DNA of 64,000 nt from the NCBI RefSeq assembly GCF_900099765.1, contig NZ_FNDX01000003.1, positions 248,001 to 312,000 on the forward strand, written 5' to 3'. This stretch comes from Paenibacillus typhae (GTDB lineage: Bacteria; Bacillota; Bacilli; Paenibacillales; Paenibacillaceae). The position numbers and the translations under genes are program-made. The notes below the pieces were generated by a model that had not been told where the DNA came from, made no database searches, and saw only the letters and a program-made list of their open reading frames with translations. Below, piece by piece: positions 51,503 through 59,765 of the stretch; positions within the stretch are counted from its first letter, which is position 1, and each line of letters opens with the position of its first letter.

Positions 51503-52408
51503 TCACTCCCTGCCCTCTCCTGCTGCCGCGGCTTCATCCCGCTGGCGCAGCCGTCTCCGGTAAGCTACCGGGGTCATGCCGAATCTTGCGCTGAACAGCC
51601 GGGTCAGGTAGTTGGCATCCCGGATGCCGATCCGTTCGGCAATATCGGAGACGCTGAGCACCGTGCCGCCGAGCAGCTTCTTGGCTTCCTCCAGCCGCCG
51701 CTGCAGCACATACTGCAGCGGCGTTGTCCCGATATGCTGCTTCATGCATCTCGTAATATAATCCGCCTGGAAATGCAGCTCCTCCTGCAGCCCTGTCACC
51801 TGAAACGGCTCCTTCCAATGCCTGTCGAGATAAGCCGCCGCTGCCCGGGCCAGCCGGACCGCCGGCTCCGGCAGCGCCGTGCGGGCGCATTCCGCCTGAA
51901 GGGCTGCCATCAGCTCGGCCAGCAGAACATGCAGCCGCAGGGCATTCTCGGCGTTCAGCCGGCTGTGAATCTCGTTCATCTCATCCAGAATCGGCTCCAG
52001 CGCCTCTACGTCTACGGCAGCAAACTTCGGCATGTACAGCCGCTGCTGTGCAGAGGGCTCCTCATCCTCTACCGTTCCTTTGGCCAGCAGTGCAGACCAG
52101 GGAATCTCCTCCTGCAGGATATAAGCCGGCTTCCCCTCATGGATGAAATGCACCCAGTAAATCTCCGTATCCTCTTCACAGACCTTGTAGCCCTCGTGCG
52201 GCAGCCCTGCCTCAAGCACCAGCAGCCTGCCCGGGCCGATCGCGTATTCCTTCCCCTGTTCAGCCATGTAGAGCGTTCCCCGCTTGACCAGCAGCAGATC
52301 ATATACCCCGAAGGTACGGGCAAAATGCCGGTCACCCGGCGACCAGACGGCCAGTCCCACCGTGACAAACTTCGGCAGCGGCGGAATCGTAAATTCCAGA
52401 CAGTGCAC
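51503..52408 (-). CDS. AraC-family transcriptional regulator
   Basis: 301 residues. N-terminal AraC-type cupin (FGVYDLLLVKRGTLYMAEQGKEYAIGPGRLLVLEAGLPHEGY). C-terminal HTH (about 185-285) with LQEELHFQADYITRCMKQHIGTTPLQYVLQRRLEEAKKLL and IAERIGIRDANYLTRLFSARFGMTPVAYRRRL. GTG start at 52408 with AAGGAGGGG. It is divergent from the GHL6-like glycosidase gene and likely controls it; a CcpA-type site lies between them. Its stop codon abuts that of the convergent AraC gene. Confidence 0.92.
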   Translation of the reverse strand: MHCLEFTIPPLPKFVTVGLAVWSPGDRHFARTFGVYDLLLVKRGTLYMAEQGKEYAIGPGRLLVLEAGLPHEGYKVCEEDTEIYWVHFIHEGKPAYILQEEIPWSALLAKGTVEDEEPSAQQRLYMPKFAAVDVEALEPILDEMNEIHSRLNAENALRLHVLLAELMAALQAECARTALPEPAVRLARAAAAYLDRHWKEPFQVTGLQEELHFQADYITRCMKQHIGTTPLQYVLQRRLEEAKKLLGGTVLSVSDIAERIGIRDANYLTRLFSARFGMTPVAYRRRLRQRDEAAAAGEGRE

Positions 52409-52465
52409 CGTATCCCCTCCTTATCCCAAAGTCGGTTTTGTGCTATTTCAAGTCTATATTATCAC

Positions 52466-52479
52466 TGGTAGCGCTTGCA
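52466..52479. promoter_or_regulatory. Catabolite-responsive (cre-like) site before GHL6-like gene
   Basis: TGGTAGCGCTTGCA fits the degenerate CcpA consensus TGNNARCGNWWNCA. It lies between the divergent AraC and glycosidase genes. TTGACT at 52493-52498 downstream may be a -35 box for the glycosidase. Confidence 0.45.
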
Positions 52480-52541
52480 GAAAAGAGGTACATTGACTGG
52501 GAATCGCTTTACATCCAATTTCTATAAGGGGCTGTTCATCC

Positions 52542-54527
52542 ATGCGTTTCCGTCAGGTTCATCTCGACTTCCATACCTCCGAGGCCATTCCCGGCATCGG
52601 AAAAGATTTCAGCAAAGCCCAGTTTCAGTCCATGCTGCGCGCGGGTCATGTCGATTCCATCACTGTGTTCTCCAAATGCCATCACGGCTGGGCCTACCAT
52701 CCCAGCGAAGCCAATGAGACCCATCCGCATCTCGGCTTCGATCTGCTGGGGGAAATGATAGAAGCTGCCCATGAAATCGGGGTCCGCACACCGGTCTATT
52801 TATCTGCCGGCCTGGATGAAAAGCTGGCCCGCCGCCATCCCGAATGGCTGATCCGCGACGCGGAGGACCGTACGCGCTGGGTGAAGGATTTCATGACACC
52901 GGGCTACCACGAGTTCTGCCTGGGCACGCCTTATCTGGATATTCTCCTGGCCCAGATTCATGAGGTAGTCACCCGTTACGATGCAGACGGCATCTTCCTC
53001 GATATCGTCGGCGCGCGCAAGTGCCGCTGCCAGTACTGCGTAGCCGCCCTGCGGGCTGACGGCAAAGACCCGCGCGACGAAGAGGCAGTCGTCCGCCTGG
53101 GCGAGCAAACCTACCTCAACTATGCGCGCCGCGTCCGCGAGACCATCGACGCCGTGAAGCCCGGCCTGCCTGTCTATCACAACAACGGCCATCAGCAGCG
53201 GGGCCGGCGTGACCTCGTCCATGTCAACACCCATCTTGAGCTGGAATCGCTCCCGACGGGTGGCTGGGGGTACGACCATTTCCCGCTGTCCGCCCGATAC
53301 GCCCAGCCGCTCGGCCTGGAATTTCTCGGCATGACCGGCAAATTCCATACCTCCTGGGGCGAATTCGGCGGCTACAAGCATCCGAACGCGCTGCGCTATG
53401 AAGCCGCGCTCAGCCTCGCCCACGGTGCCAAATGCTCCATTGGCGACCAGCTTCACCCCTCCGGCCTGATGGATGAAGCCACCTATGCCCTGATCGGCGC
53501 CGCCTATGCCGAGGTCGAGTCGAAGGAGCCATGGTGCAGCGGCGTTACCTCCGTTGCCGACATCGCCGTCCTGTCCCTGGAGGCGGCGCGCGAAGCCTGC
53601 CCGGGCGGCCAGGCGCTGAAGGGAGCGCGCAATCTGGCCGATGCCGGAGCGGTACGCATCCTTACCGAAGGCCACTATCTGTATGACATCGTAGATACAG
53701 ATAGTGACTGGTCGGCCTACAAGGTGCTGGTGCTGCCGGATGAGGTACCGGTCTGGCCGGAGCTGGCGGCAGCCATCACCGCCTTTACCGCCGCAGGCGG
53801 CAAGGTGCTGGCTACCGGACGGTCCGGCCTGAACCCGGCCGGGGATGCCTTTGCGCTGGACCTGGGAGTGAACTGGCTGGGAACGAATACGTTCCGCCCG
53901 TCCTATTTCCGTCCGCACTTTACACCCGCTGCGCTGCAGCAAGCTTCCTTTGTCATGTACGGCGAGGGCCAGTTGGTGGAGCTGAGCGGCGGGAACGCCC
54001 TGGGCCATCTGGAGAACCCGTATTTCAACCGCGATGTCTTCACCTTCTGCTCACACCAGCACACGCCGGGTGCCCGGGAGGACAACGGGCCGGCCATGGT
54101 CGAAAGCGGCAGCGGAATCTACATCGCCTGGGATGTATTCAGCGAATATGCGGACGGCGGCCATCTCATCCTCAAGGAGATGGTGCTCCATGCGCTGTCC
54201 CGCCTGGTGCCGCAGCCTGTCCTCCGCACCAGCCTCCCGGCGCGGGGCATCACCACCCTGCAGTATCAGCAGGCTGAGCGCCGCTACGTGAACCATCTGC
54301 TCTATGCGGCTCCGGCGCTGAAGGGCCGCATCGAGGTGATCGAGGACATCGTGCCGCTGCAGGGTGTCTCCGTCAGTCTGCGGCTCCCGTCCCCTGCAGC
54401 CGTCAAGCGGGTCTACCTGGCTCCGGCGATGACCGGTCTGCCGTTTACGGCAGAGCAAAACGGCGGGATCACTTACACTGTCCCGCATCTTGAGAATCAC
54501 CAGATGGCTGTGATCGAGCTGGCTTAG
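52542..54527 (+). CDS. Putative glycoside hydrolase (GHL6-type TIM barrel with trimerisation-like domain)
   Basis: 661 residues. The N-terminal barrel (about 1-330) reads VHLDFHTSEAIPGIG, DSITVFSKCHHGWAYHPS, TPVYLSAGLDEKLARRHPEW and YDADGIFLDIVGARKCRCQYC, matching the hypothetical glycosyl hydrolase 6 family (fucosidase/GH29-like relatives). FGGYKHPNALRYEAALSLAHGAKCSIGDQLHPSG is another conserved block. A beta-galactosidase trimerisation-like Rossmann domain (about 355-500) follows, then a small beta domain. No signal peptide. ATG at 52542 with AAGGGG ten bases before it. The closeness of the fucose operon makes fucosides one possible substrate, but no catalytic pair can be named with confidence. 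Confidence 0.82.
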   Translation: MRFRQVHLDFHTSEAIPGIGKDFSKAQFQSMLRAGHVDSITVFSKCHHGWAYHPSEANETHPHLGFDLLGEMIEAAHEIGVRTPVYLSAGLDEKLARRHPEWLIRDAEDRTRWVKDFMTPGYHEFCLGTPYLDILLAQIHEVVTRYDADGIFLDIVGARKCRCQYCVAALRADGKDPRDEEAVVRLGEQTYLNYARRVRETIDAVKPGLPVYHNNGHQQRGRRDLVHVNTHLELESLPTGGWGYDHFPLSARYAQPLGLEFLGMTGKFHTSWGEFGGYKHPNALRYEAALSLAHGAKCSIGDQLHPSGLMDEATYALIGAAYAEVESKEPWCSGVTSVADIAVLSLEAAREACPGGQALKGARNLADAGAVRILTEGHYLYDIVDTDSDWSAYKVLVLPDEVPVWPELAAAITAFTAAGGKVLATGRSGLNPAGDAFALDLGVNWLGTNTFRPSYFRPHFTPAALQQASFVMYGEGQLVELSGGNALGHLENPYFNRDVFTFCSHQHTPGAREDNGPAMVESGSGIYIAWDVFSEYADGGHLILKEMVLHALSRLVPQPVLRTSLPARGITTLQYQQAERRYVNHLLYAAPALKGRIEVIEDIVPLQGVSVSLRLPSPAAVKRVYLAPAMTGLPFTAEQNGGITYTVPHLENHQMAVIELA

Positions 54528-54570
54528 GGGCCGCACAGAGGACGCGCCACTGGCTATCCTTAATACAAAT

Positions 54571-54611
54571 AGCAGCAGCCTCAGGCTAACAAATAGTCCG
54601 GGGCTGCTGCT
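54571..54611 (+). terminator. Possible terminator hairpin after GHL6-like gene
   Basis: Ten-base perfect stem AGCAGCAGCC / GGCTGCTGCT (54571-54580 with 54602-54611), 21-base loop. There is no immediate T run, only TTTT fifteen bases later, so termination may be weak. Confidence 0.5.
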
Positions 54612-54668
54612 GTCACTTACTATGTTTTGCAAAATTCCATCCGGAGGATGGGGAATGGACGCTCATCC

Positions 54669-54869
54669 ACATTTAGTTGGATTTTTGCTACTTAAATCCG
54701 GCTTTCTCCTGAACTCTCGAACATTAGGTGGAAAAACGCCACCTAATTTAGCCTTTTTCTCGCTTCAGTTGCATTCTCGGCGATATTAAGTGGTGTTTAT
54801 CCATCTAGTTTTCCGATAGCGGCGCTCACTGTAAAATTAGATGGCAAATTTCCACTTAGCTTGATGAGC
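54669..54869. repeat. Intergenic palindromic repeat cluster, family A, copy 2
   Basis: TTAGGTGG-AAAAACG-CCACCTAA (54724-54746) is a perfect unit. TTTAGTTGG-N7-CTACTTAAA (54672 region) and TTAAGTGGTGTTTATCCATCTAG (54785 region) plus TTAGATGG-N7-CCACTTAG (54838-54859) are variants. The last 85 bases match 13805-13894. No gene is visible between 54528 and 55016. Confidence 0.75.
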
Positions 54870-54875
54870 AGTCCC

Positions 54876-54936
54876 TGCAGTGCTATACCTGCAGCGCAAT
54901 ACATGCAGTGCAATACATGCAGTGCCATACTTGCAG
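54876..54936. repeat. Four tandem 14-bp repeats
   Basis: Units start at 54876, 54890, 54904 and 54918: TGCAGTGCTATACC, TGCAGCGCAATACA, TGCAGTGCAATACA and TGCAGTGCCATACT, then a fifth partial TGCAG. They follow the family A repeat directly and precede the SDR gene end. Function unknown. Confidence 0.85.
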
Positions 54937-55016
54937 ATTTATTGCCGGGAAACCGGCAGTTGATCTGCCTATTTTACCGCACATTCACTCTACAAGAACT
55001 GTCTATCCTGATCGCC

Positions 55017-55811
55017 TCAATAAATCGTCGGCACCATTCCCCCGTCCATCCGGACAGCCGAGCCTCTGAACGCCGCTCCATAAGGGCTGCAGATAAAAGC
55101 CGCCAGCTTCCCGATCTCAGCCGGTCTGATAAAGCGCTGGAGCTCCGATTGCGGCAGGTTCCCCGCCATGAATTTCTTTTCTTTTTCCGCAAAGGGGATG
55201 TTGTCAGCGGCGTAGATTCCCTCAATGATCTGCTGCACCTTTTCAGACAGTGTCGGTCCGGGCATGATCGTATTGACTGTCACTTCGGTCCCGGCGGTCA
55301 ATCTGGACAAGCTTCTGGAAAGGGAGAGCAGCGCTGATTTGGTCACTGCATACTGCGGCATCTGGCCTGAAGGCATGACCGCCTCCTCGCTCGCAATAAA
55401 AATTACGCGGCCCTTGTTATTTTCCAGCATTCTTGGCAGATAGAATCTGCATAATGCGTTGGCGGCGAGCACATTCGTACGGAAATACTTTTCCCAGATC
55501 TCATCGGTTGCGTCGGCATAGCCCATGATTTCATAGATGCCCATATTATTCACCAGAATATCCACCTGCGGGTATTTCTCAAATAAAGCTTCCCTCTGTG
55601 TAATATCGGTAAGGTCTGCTGCAGCAGCCTGCGGAGAAGTCTCCGGAAATGCCTTGCGGATCTCGTCCACAGTCCGTTCTGCTTCCTCCCGGCTTCTGCC
55701 GTTAATCAGTACATTCACGCCTTCTCCAGCCAGCTCCATGGCCACCGCTTTGCCGATTCCCTTGGTTGATCCTGTTACTAAGGCCGTTTTTCCCAGCAAA
55801 TTCATATCCAT
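55017..55811 (-). CDS. Short-chain dehydrogenase/reductase
   Basis: 264 residues. Cofactor motif TGSTKGIGKA (about 12-21), NNMGIYE (NNxG variant), catalytic Ser and Tyr-x3-Lys in YAVTKSALLSLS (about 155-166), and a C-terminal substrate loop ending FRGSAVRMDGGMVPTIY. An Arg-rich stretch after the second strand (NGRSREEAER) suggests NADP preference. The ATG at 55811 has GGGGAG nine bases upstream; a longer frame to 55853 reads across it. It lies 111 bases after the AraC gene on the same strand and may be its target. Substrate unknown. Confidence 0.9.
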   Translation of the reverse strand: MDMNLLGKTALVTGSTKGIGKAVAMELAGEGVNVLINGRSREEAERTVDEIRKAFPETSPQAAAADLTDITQREALFEKYPQVDILVNNMGIYEIMGYADATDEIWEKYFRTNVLAANALCRFYLPRMLENNKGRVIFIASEEAVMPSGQMPQYAVTKSALLSLSRSLSRLTAGTEVTVNTIMPGPTLSEKVQQIIEGIYAADNIPFAEKEKKFMAGNLPQSELQRFIRPAEIGKLAAFICSPYGAAFRGSAVRMDGGMVPTIY

Positions 55812-55922
55812 AGCGCATGTCTCCCCAATGCTGTAATTCAGAACCTCAAACATAACCTTGCGTTCCGTCAGGGATTATCATACTTTACCGGGAATGCCGG
55901 GTAACTAGCCTGCCCTGCCAAT

Positions 55923-56954
55923 CTACTTGCCGTACACGCCATCTTCCTGCTGAACCGTATGCTCCAGACGCCAGCGGGCCGGTGTAGCCCCTTCCCATAC
56001 CCTGAATGCGCGGTAAAAGGAGTTCTGATCCTCATACCCGACCAGACAAGCGACTTCTTTAATTTCGAGCGAAGGGTCTGCCAGATATTCCCTGGCCTGC
56101 TCATGCCTGGCCTGCGTCAGCAGCGCCTTGAAGCTTGTCCCTTCCTCCCTCAGCCGCCGCTGCAGCGTCCGGTCACTCAGATTAAGCTCCCTGGCCACAG
56201 CCTGGATATCATACTGTCCGCCCATGAGGCTCCGCCTGATAATCCACTTAACGGTCTCGGCAACAGTGGGGCTGGCCTGCTGCTCATTCAATGTCCGGTC
56301 CAGAGCGGGTGTCAGTATAGCCAGCAGCTCTTCATTATAGGTGGTAAAAGGAAGGTCCAGGTCGCTGCGCCGCAGAATGAGCCGGTTCCTCCCCGTTCCG
56401 GTCTGGACAGGACACCCGAAATACGCCTCCAGCGCTGTTACATCAGCAGCCGGATGTGAGAACTCCACTGCTCGGGCTTTTATAGCCTGTCCCGTTCCCC
56501 TCCGGCCCAGCTCCAAAAGGTACGCCAGCGTAACTCCGATCAGAATCTGCGGGATAGATGACTCTGAATGCTGCCATTGCAGCTCAACCCTGCATTCCTC
56601 ATCCGCCTCCGTAATAACCAGCTGCTCGGGCGGGCACATTTGTTTATATCTGGCCATGCGGTGAAGCGCATCGCGGTAATCACGGGCATGATACGTAGCC
56701 AGCACATCCGGCGGATAGTGTACCGTTTCAAAAGACGTTACAAGTCCGGTGATGCCCTCCGCAATATCCGGAGACAGCTCTCCAAAAGCCTGCCAGACCG
56801 CAAAATACTCTGCAGCACTAACCTTGGGCTCTTTAGTGACTGCAAGCGGAAGCCGGGCCTGCCGGGCTATCTCTGCGGGGGCAATTCCTAATTGCTGTAC
56901 CCCGGACCAGAAGCCAAACGGAAATTTGATATATTTTTCAGAATGCAGCATCAT
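55923..56954 (-). CDS. AraC-family regulator with an N-terminal arabinose-binding-like domain (OruR/VirS type)
   Basis: 343 residues. Instead of a cupin, the first 200 residues match the AraC_N group (FWSGVQQLGIAPAEIARQARLPLAV, TFETVHYPPDVLATYHARDYRDALHRMARYKQ-type blocks, VEFSHPAADVTALEAYFGCPV), as in OruR, ArgR and VirS-like regulators. The HTH (about 235-330) contains VARELNLSDRTLQRRLREEGTSFKALLTQARHEQAREYL and LVGYEDQNSFYRAFRVWEGATPARWR. ATG at 56954 with AAGGAGAA eight bases before. Members often control an adjacent oxidoreductase or amino-acid pathway; the SDR gene is next on the same strand. Confidence 0.92.
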   Translation of the reverse strand: MMLHSEKYIKFPFGFWSGVQQLGIAPAEIARQARLPLAVTKEPKVSAAEYFAVWQAFGELSPDIAEGITGLVTSFETVHYPPDVLATYHARDYRDALHRMARYKQMCPPEQLVITEADEECRVELQWQHSESSIPQILIGVTLAYLLELGRRGTGQAIKARAVEFSHPAADVTALEAYFGCPVQTGTGRNRLILRRSDLDLPFTTYNEELLAILTPALDRTLNEQQASPTVAETVKWIIRRSLMGGQYDIQAVARELNLSDRTLQRRLREEGTSFKALLTQARHEQAREYLADPSLEIKEVACLVGYEDQNSFYRAFRVWEGATPARWRLEHTVQQEDGVYGK

Positions 56955-57088
56955 ACAGGATTCTCCTTATACAGCATGGCAATGCGTGTTTTATATAAAA
57001 GCATACGCTCTAACCTATTCAAAAGTCTAACTTTTGCCGGGAGTGTGCATACATTTGACTTCTTTTCTGCTGCCGGCTCTGCACAATC

Positions 57089-57126
57089 AAAAAAGGCCAC
57101 AGCACATGGACATGGTGGCTGTGGCC
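57089..57126 (-). terminator. Terminator of the fucose operon
   Basis: Nine-base perfect stem GGCCACAGC / GCTGTGGCC (57095-57103 with 57118-57126), followed on the minus strand by TTTTTTG. It lies about 50 bases after the fucU stop. Confidence 0.85.
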
Positions 57127-57178
57127 TCACTATTTTCATCAAAAGTTCAGTTTTCATAGCCGCATTTCGGATGAGCTC

Positions 57179-57616
57179 TCAGCGGTCCTCTGCTGTTACG
57201 ACACCTTTTTTAATAATGATATTTCCGTAAAGGGCCTCTTCCCCCGTAACCACAACGGCATAGCTCTGCCTGGAGCGGTTGTAAAAGTCAAAGCGTTCCT
57301 CATACTCAACCGTCGCCCTGCTGTCATGCTTCCCAAGAATAGCTTCATACACGGACCAGATTTCCGGCACAGACGGATCGCCCTCCACTACAGTCATAAA
57401 AGCCGCCTGATGCGGCACATAATGATCCAGCGGCAGCAGCTCAAGGATCGCATCAAGCAGTGCAGGGATTCCTGTCCCGTCATATCTCAGCACTCTGTTA
57501 TGCAGGGCATGACCAGGAAAATGGGCATCCGCCAGCACCAGCTCATCCCCGTGGCCCATCTCCATCAGCACGCGGACCAGTTCGGGGGACAGCAGCTTGG
57601 GAATTTTCTTCAGCAT
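57179..57616 (-). CDS. fucU: L-fucose mutarotase, RbsD/FucU family
   Basis: 145 residues, normal length for FucU. MLKKIPKLLSPELVRVLMEMGHGDELVLADAHFPGHALHNRVLRYDG is the classic start, with the Asp/His pair in LADAHFP. It interconverts alpha and beta anomers of L-fucose, speeding flux to the isomerase. Last gene of the fucose operon, 21 bases after the aldolase gene, with AGGAGG before the ATG, and a terminator downstream. Confidence 0.93.
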   Translation of the reverse strand: MLKKIPKLLSPELVRVLMEMGHGDELVLADAHFPGHALHNRVLRYDGTGIPALLDAILELLPLDHYVPHQAAFMTVVEGDPSVPEIWSVYEAILGKHDSRATVEYEERFDFYNRSRQSYAVVVTGEEALYGNIIIKKGVVTAEDR

Positions 57617-57637
57617 GCTGTACCTCCTTGGACAGCC

Positions 57638-58288
57638 TTACATCCCATAAAAAGACCTCAGGGCAACCAGCTCATCAATCCGGTGCTGCGGCAGCTCACG
57701 TTCCCCGCCGATCATCCGGGTAATATACGTCAGCTTCGCTGTGTATTCCAGCCGCTCCATGTTCATGTAGGCGCTCATAACATCCTTGCCCCAGGTCAGG
57801 GCGCCGTGGCTTTCCAGCAGGACGGCCGTTTTCTTGCCCAGGAACGGGATCAGCGAATCCGGGATTTCTTCCGTTGAAGGTGTCCCGTAAGCCGCCAGTG
57901 GAATATCTCCCATTGCTATGACCGACTCCGGCATCATCATTTTATCCAGCGGCTCGCCCTTGATCGCAAAAGCTGTCGCATAAGGCGGATGGGCGTGCAC
58001 CACCCCGTTCATTTCGGGCAGCTCATTATAGATCCGCAGGTGCATCTTCACTTCAGTGGAAGGACGGTACCCTTCTGCCGCTTCAAGGATTTCCCCCTGC
58101 AGATTAACCTTAACGAGCATATGCGGCTGCAAATAACCCTTGCTGACCCCGGTCGGTGAAGCAAGAATCTCGGTTTCGGACAGACGGGCCGAAATATTCC
58201 CGTCATTGGCGGCAATAAAATCCTTGTTAAACAGATTTCTGCCGATGTCACAGATCAGCAGGCGCAGCTCTTGTTCTTTCTGATTCAT
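57638..58288 (-). CDS. fucA: L-fuculose-phosphate aldolase (class II)
   Basis: 216 residues. Zinc-binding residues line up with the E. coli enzyme: Glu 79 in PSTEVKMH, His 98 and His 100 in HAHPPYA, and His in ESHGALTWG (about 159). Phosphate-site motifs AANDGNIS and SPTGVSKG are present. It splits L-fuculose-1-phosphate into dihydroxyacetone phosphate and L-lactaldehyde. A close relative, L-rhamnulose-1-phosphate aldolase, is larger, so FucA fits better. ATG at 58288, 12 bases after the kinase gene. Confidence 0.92.
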   Translation of the reverse strand: MNQKEQELRLLICDIGRNLFNKDFIAANDGNISARLSETEILASPTGVSKGYLQPHMLVKVNLQGEILEAAEGYRPSTEVKMHLRIYNELPEMNGVVHAHPPYATAFAIKGEPLDKMMMPESVIAMGDIPLAAYGTPSTEEIPDSLIPFLGKKTAVLLESHGALTWGKDVMSAYMNMERLEYTAKLTYITRMIGGERELPQHRIDELVALRSFYGM

Positions 58289-58300
58289 GGTAACTCTCCT

Positions 58301-59740
58301 TTATCTCGATGGATAATAACGGACAAGCGTATAAGATTGTGCTACAAGCTCTCTTAGCGCAGAAGCCTTGACTGCTCCCAGAGCGGCTAACTGGACAGCT
58401 ATATTACCGGTTGCGCTGGCCTCGGCAGGCCCCGCGATAATCTCTTTTCCGGTGGCATCAGCCGTAAGCTGGCACAGCAGCTCATTGCGGATGCCTCCGC
58501 CCACCATGTGGATTGCGCGGATGCCCTGTCCGGTCAGCGTCTCCAGCTCACTTATTGTTTGGGCATAAGCCGAGGCAAGGCTCTGCAGAATGGTCAGAAT
58601 CACCTCGCCCTTACTTACCGGCGGCTGCTGCCCGGTCCGGCCACAATAGGCTGCAATCCGGCCTGGCATATCCCCGGGTGTGCTGAACAGGACATCATCC
58701 GGGTCAATGACAGCTGCAGCATAACCTTCGCTTCGGGCTTCTGCGGCAAGCCGGACCGCCTCCTGATGAGACACCGGCTCACCCGCCTGCGCCCAGCCTC
58801 TTTGCGTCTCCTGCAAAATCCACAGTCCCGTAATATTCTTCAGTAGCCGGTTTCCGCCGCCGAAGCAGCCCTCATTCGTAAAGCCGTAGTCACGGGCCTG
58901 ATCCGTCAGCACCGGCTGCTCAGTCTCCATGCCTGCCAGGGACCAGGTTCCGCAGCTGATAAAAGCGGCCGTCTCTGCTCCCGGTCCATATGGAATGGAA
59001 GCCACCGCAGATGCCGTGTCATGGGCGGCCCCGGCAATGACCTGCAGCGGGCCTGTGCCAAGCTCTTCCTGCAGCGCTGGCAGCAGCTGGCCGGTCACGC
59101 TTCCGGCCGGCACCAGCTCCGGAATCAGGCTAAGCGGAAGCCGCAGCCTGTTCATCACCTTGGCGGATGGAGCGGCTGATCCGGCGGCCAGCAGACCGCT
59201 GGTGCTCCAGATCGTCTGCTCCCCGGCGGCGGTGCCGGAGAGCAGATAATGGAACAGGTCCGGCATCAGCAGCATCCGGTCTGCGGTCTCCCTGAGCCAG
59301 GGACTCTCCTCCAGATCCGCGTACAGCTGATACACCGTATTAATTCTCGCTGATTGATTGCCCGTCAATCTAAACTGCTCATCCGGCGGCAGCAGCTCCT
59401 CAAGAATAGGAGCGCATGCAGCTGTCCGCTGGTCCCGGTAATGATGCGGGGCGTACAGCAGCTGCCCCTTCCGGTCAATGAAGCCGTAGTCGACGCCCCA
59501 GGTATCCACGCTCACGGACGTCAAAGTCCCGTGCTCCCTGGCCGCTTTGCGTATTCCCTGCTTCATTTCATGAAACAGCTGCAGTACATCCCAGTACAAA
59601 TGCCCATGCAGTTCAACCGGCTGATTGGCGAACCGGTGAACCTCCTCCATCTCTATACGTTTGCCGTCATACAGGCCCAGCATGACTCTGCCGGAGCTGG
59701 CCCCCAGGTCCACTGCCAGCAGCTTGATCACTTCATCCAT
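58301..59740 (-). CDS. FGGY-family carbohydrate kinase (L-fuculokinase / rhamnulokinase type)
   Basis: 479 residues. Start MDEVIKLLAVDLGASSGRVMLG with the phosphate-1 motif; FANQPVELHGHLYWD is typical of the rhamnulokinase branch. Two ribonuclease-H-like domains; the second contains ISCGTWSLAGME and the adenosine motif VGGGIRNELLCQLTAD. It should phosphorylate L-fuculose at O1 here, since the operon has fucose isomerase, fuculose-phosphate aldolase and mutarotase, although by sequence it looks like RhaB. Overlap in substrate (L-rhamnulose) is possible. ATG at 59740 with AGGTG seven bases before; the frame continues upstream to 59875 but that part is in the fucI coding region. Confidence 0.88.
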   Translation of the reverse strand: MDEVIKLLAVDLGASSGRVMLGLYDGKRIEMEEVHRFANQPVELHGHLYWDVLQLFHEMKQGIRKAAREHGTLTSVSVDTWGVDYGFIDRKGQLLYAPHHYRDQRTAACAPILEELLPPDEQFRLTGNQSARINTVYQLYADLEESPWLRETADRMLLMPDLFHYLLSGTAAGEQTIWSTSGLLAAGSAAPSAKVMNRLRLPLSLIPELVPAGSVTGQLLPALQEELGTGPLQVIAGAAHDTASAVASIPYGPGAETAAFISCGTWSLAGMETEQPVLTDQARDYGFTNEGCFGGGNRLLKNITGLWILQETQRGWAQAGEPVSHQEAVRLAAEARSEGYAAAVIDPDDVLFSTPGDMPGRIAAYCGRTGQQPPVSKGEVILTILQSLASAYAQTISELETLTGQGIRAIHMVGGGIRNELLCQLTADATGKEIIAGPAEASATGNIAVQLAALGAVKASALRELVAQSYTLVRYYPSR

Positions 59741-59765
59741 ATCCCGCACCTGCTTCGCTTGAGTT

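Noticed and set aside
52800..54008. Open frame of 402 codons on the minus strand
   Set aside because: Antisense to the GHL6-like gene, with no start signal or recognisable domain.
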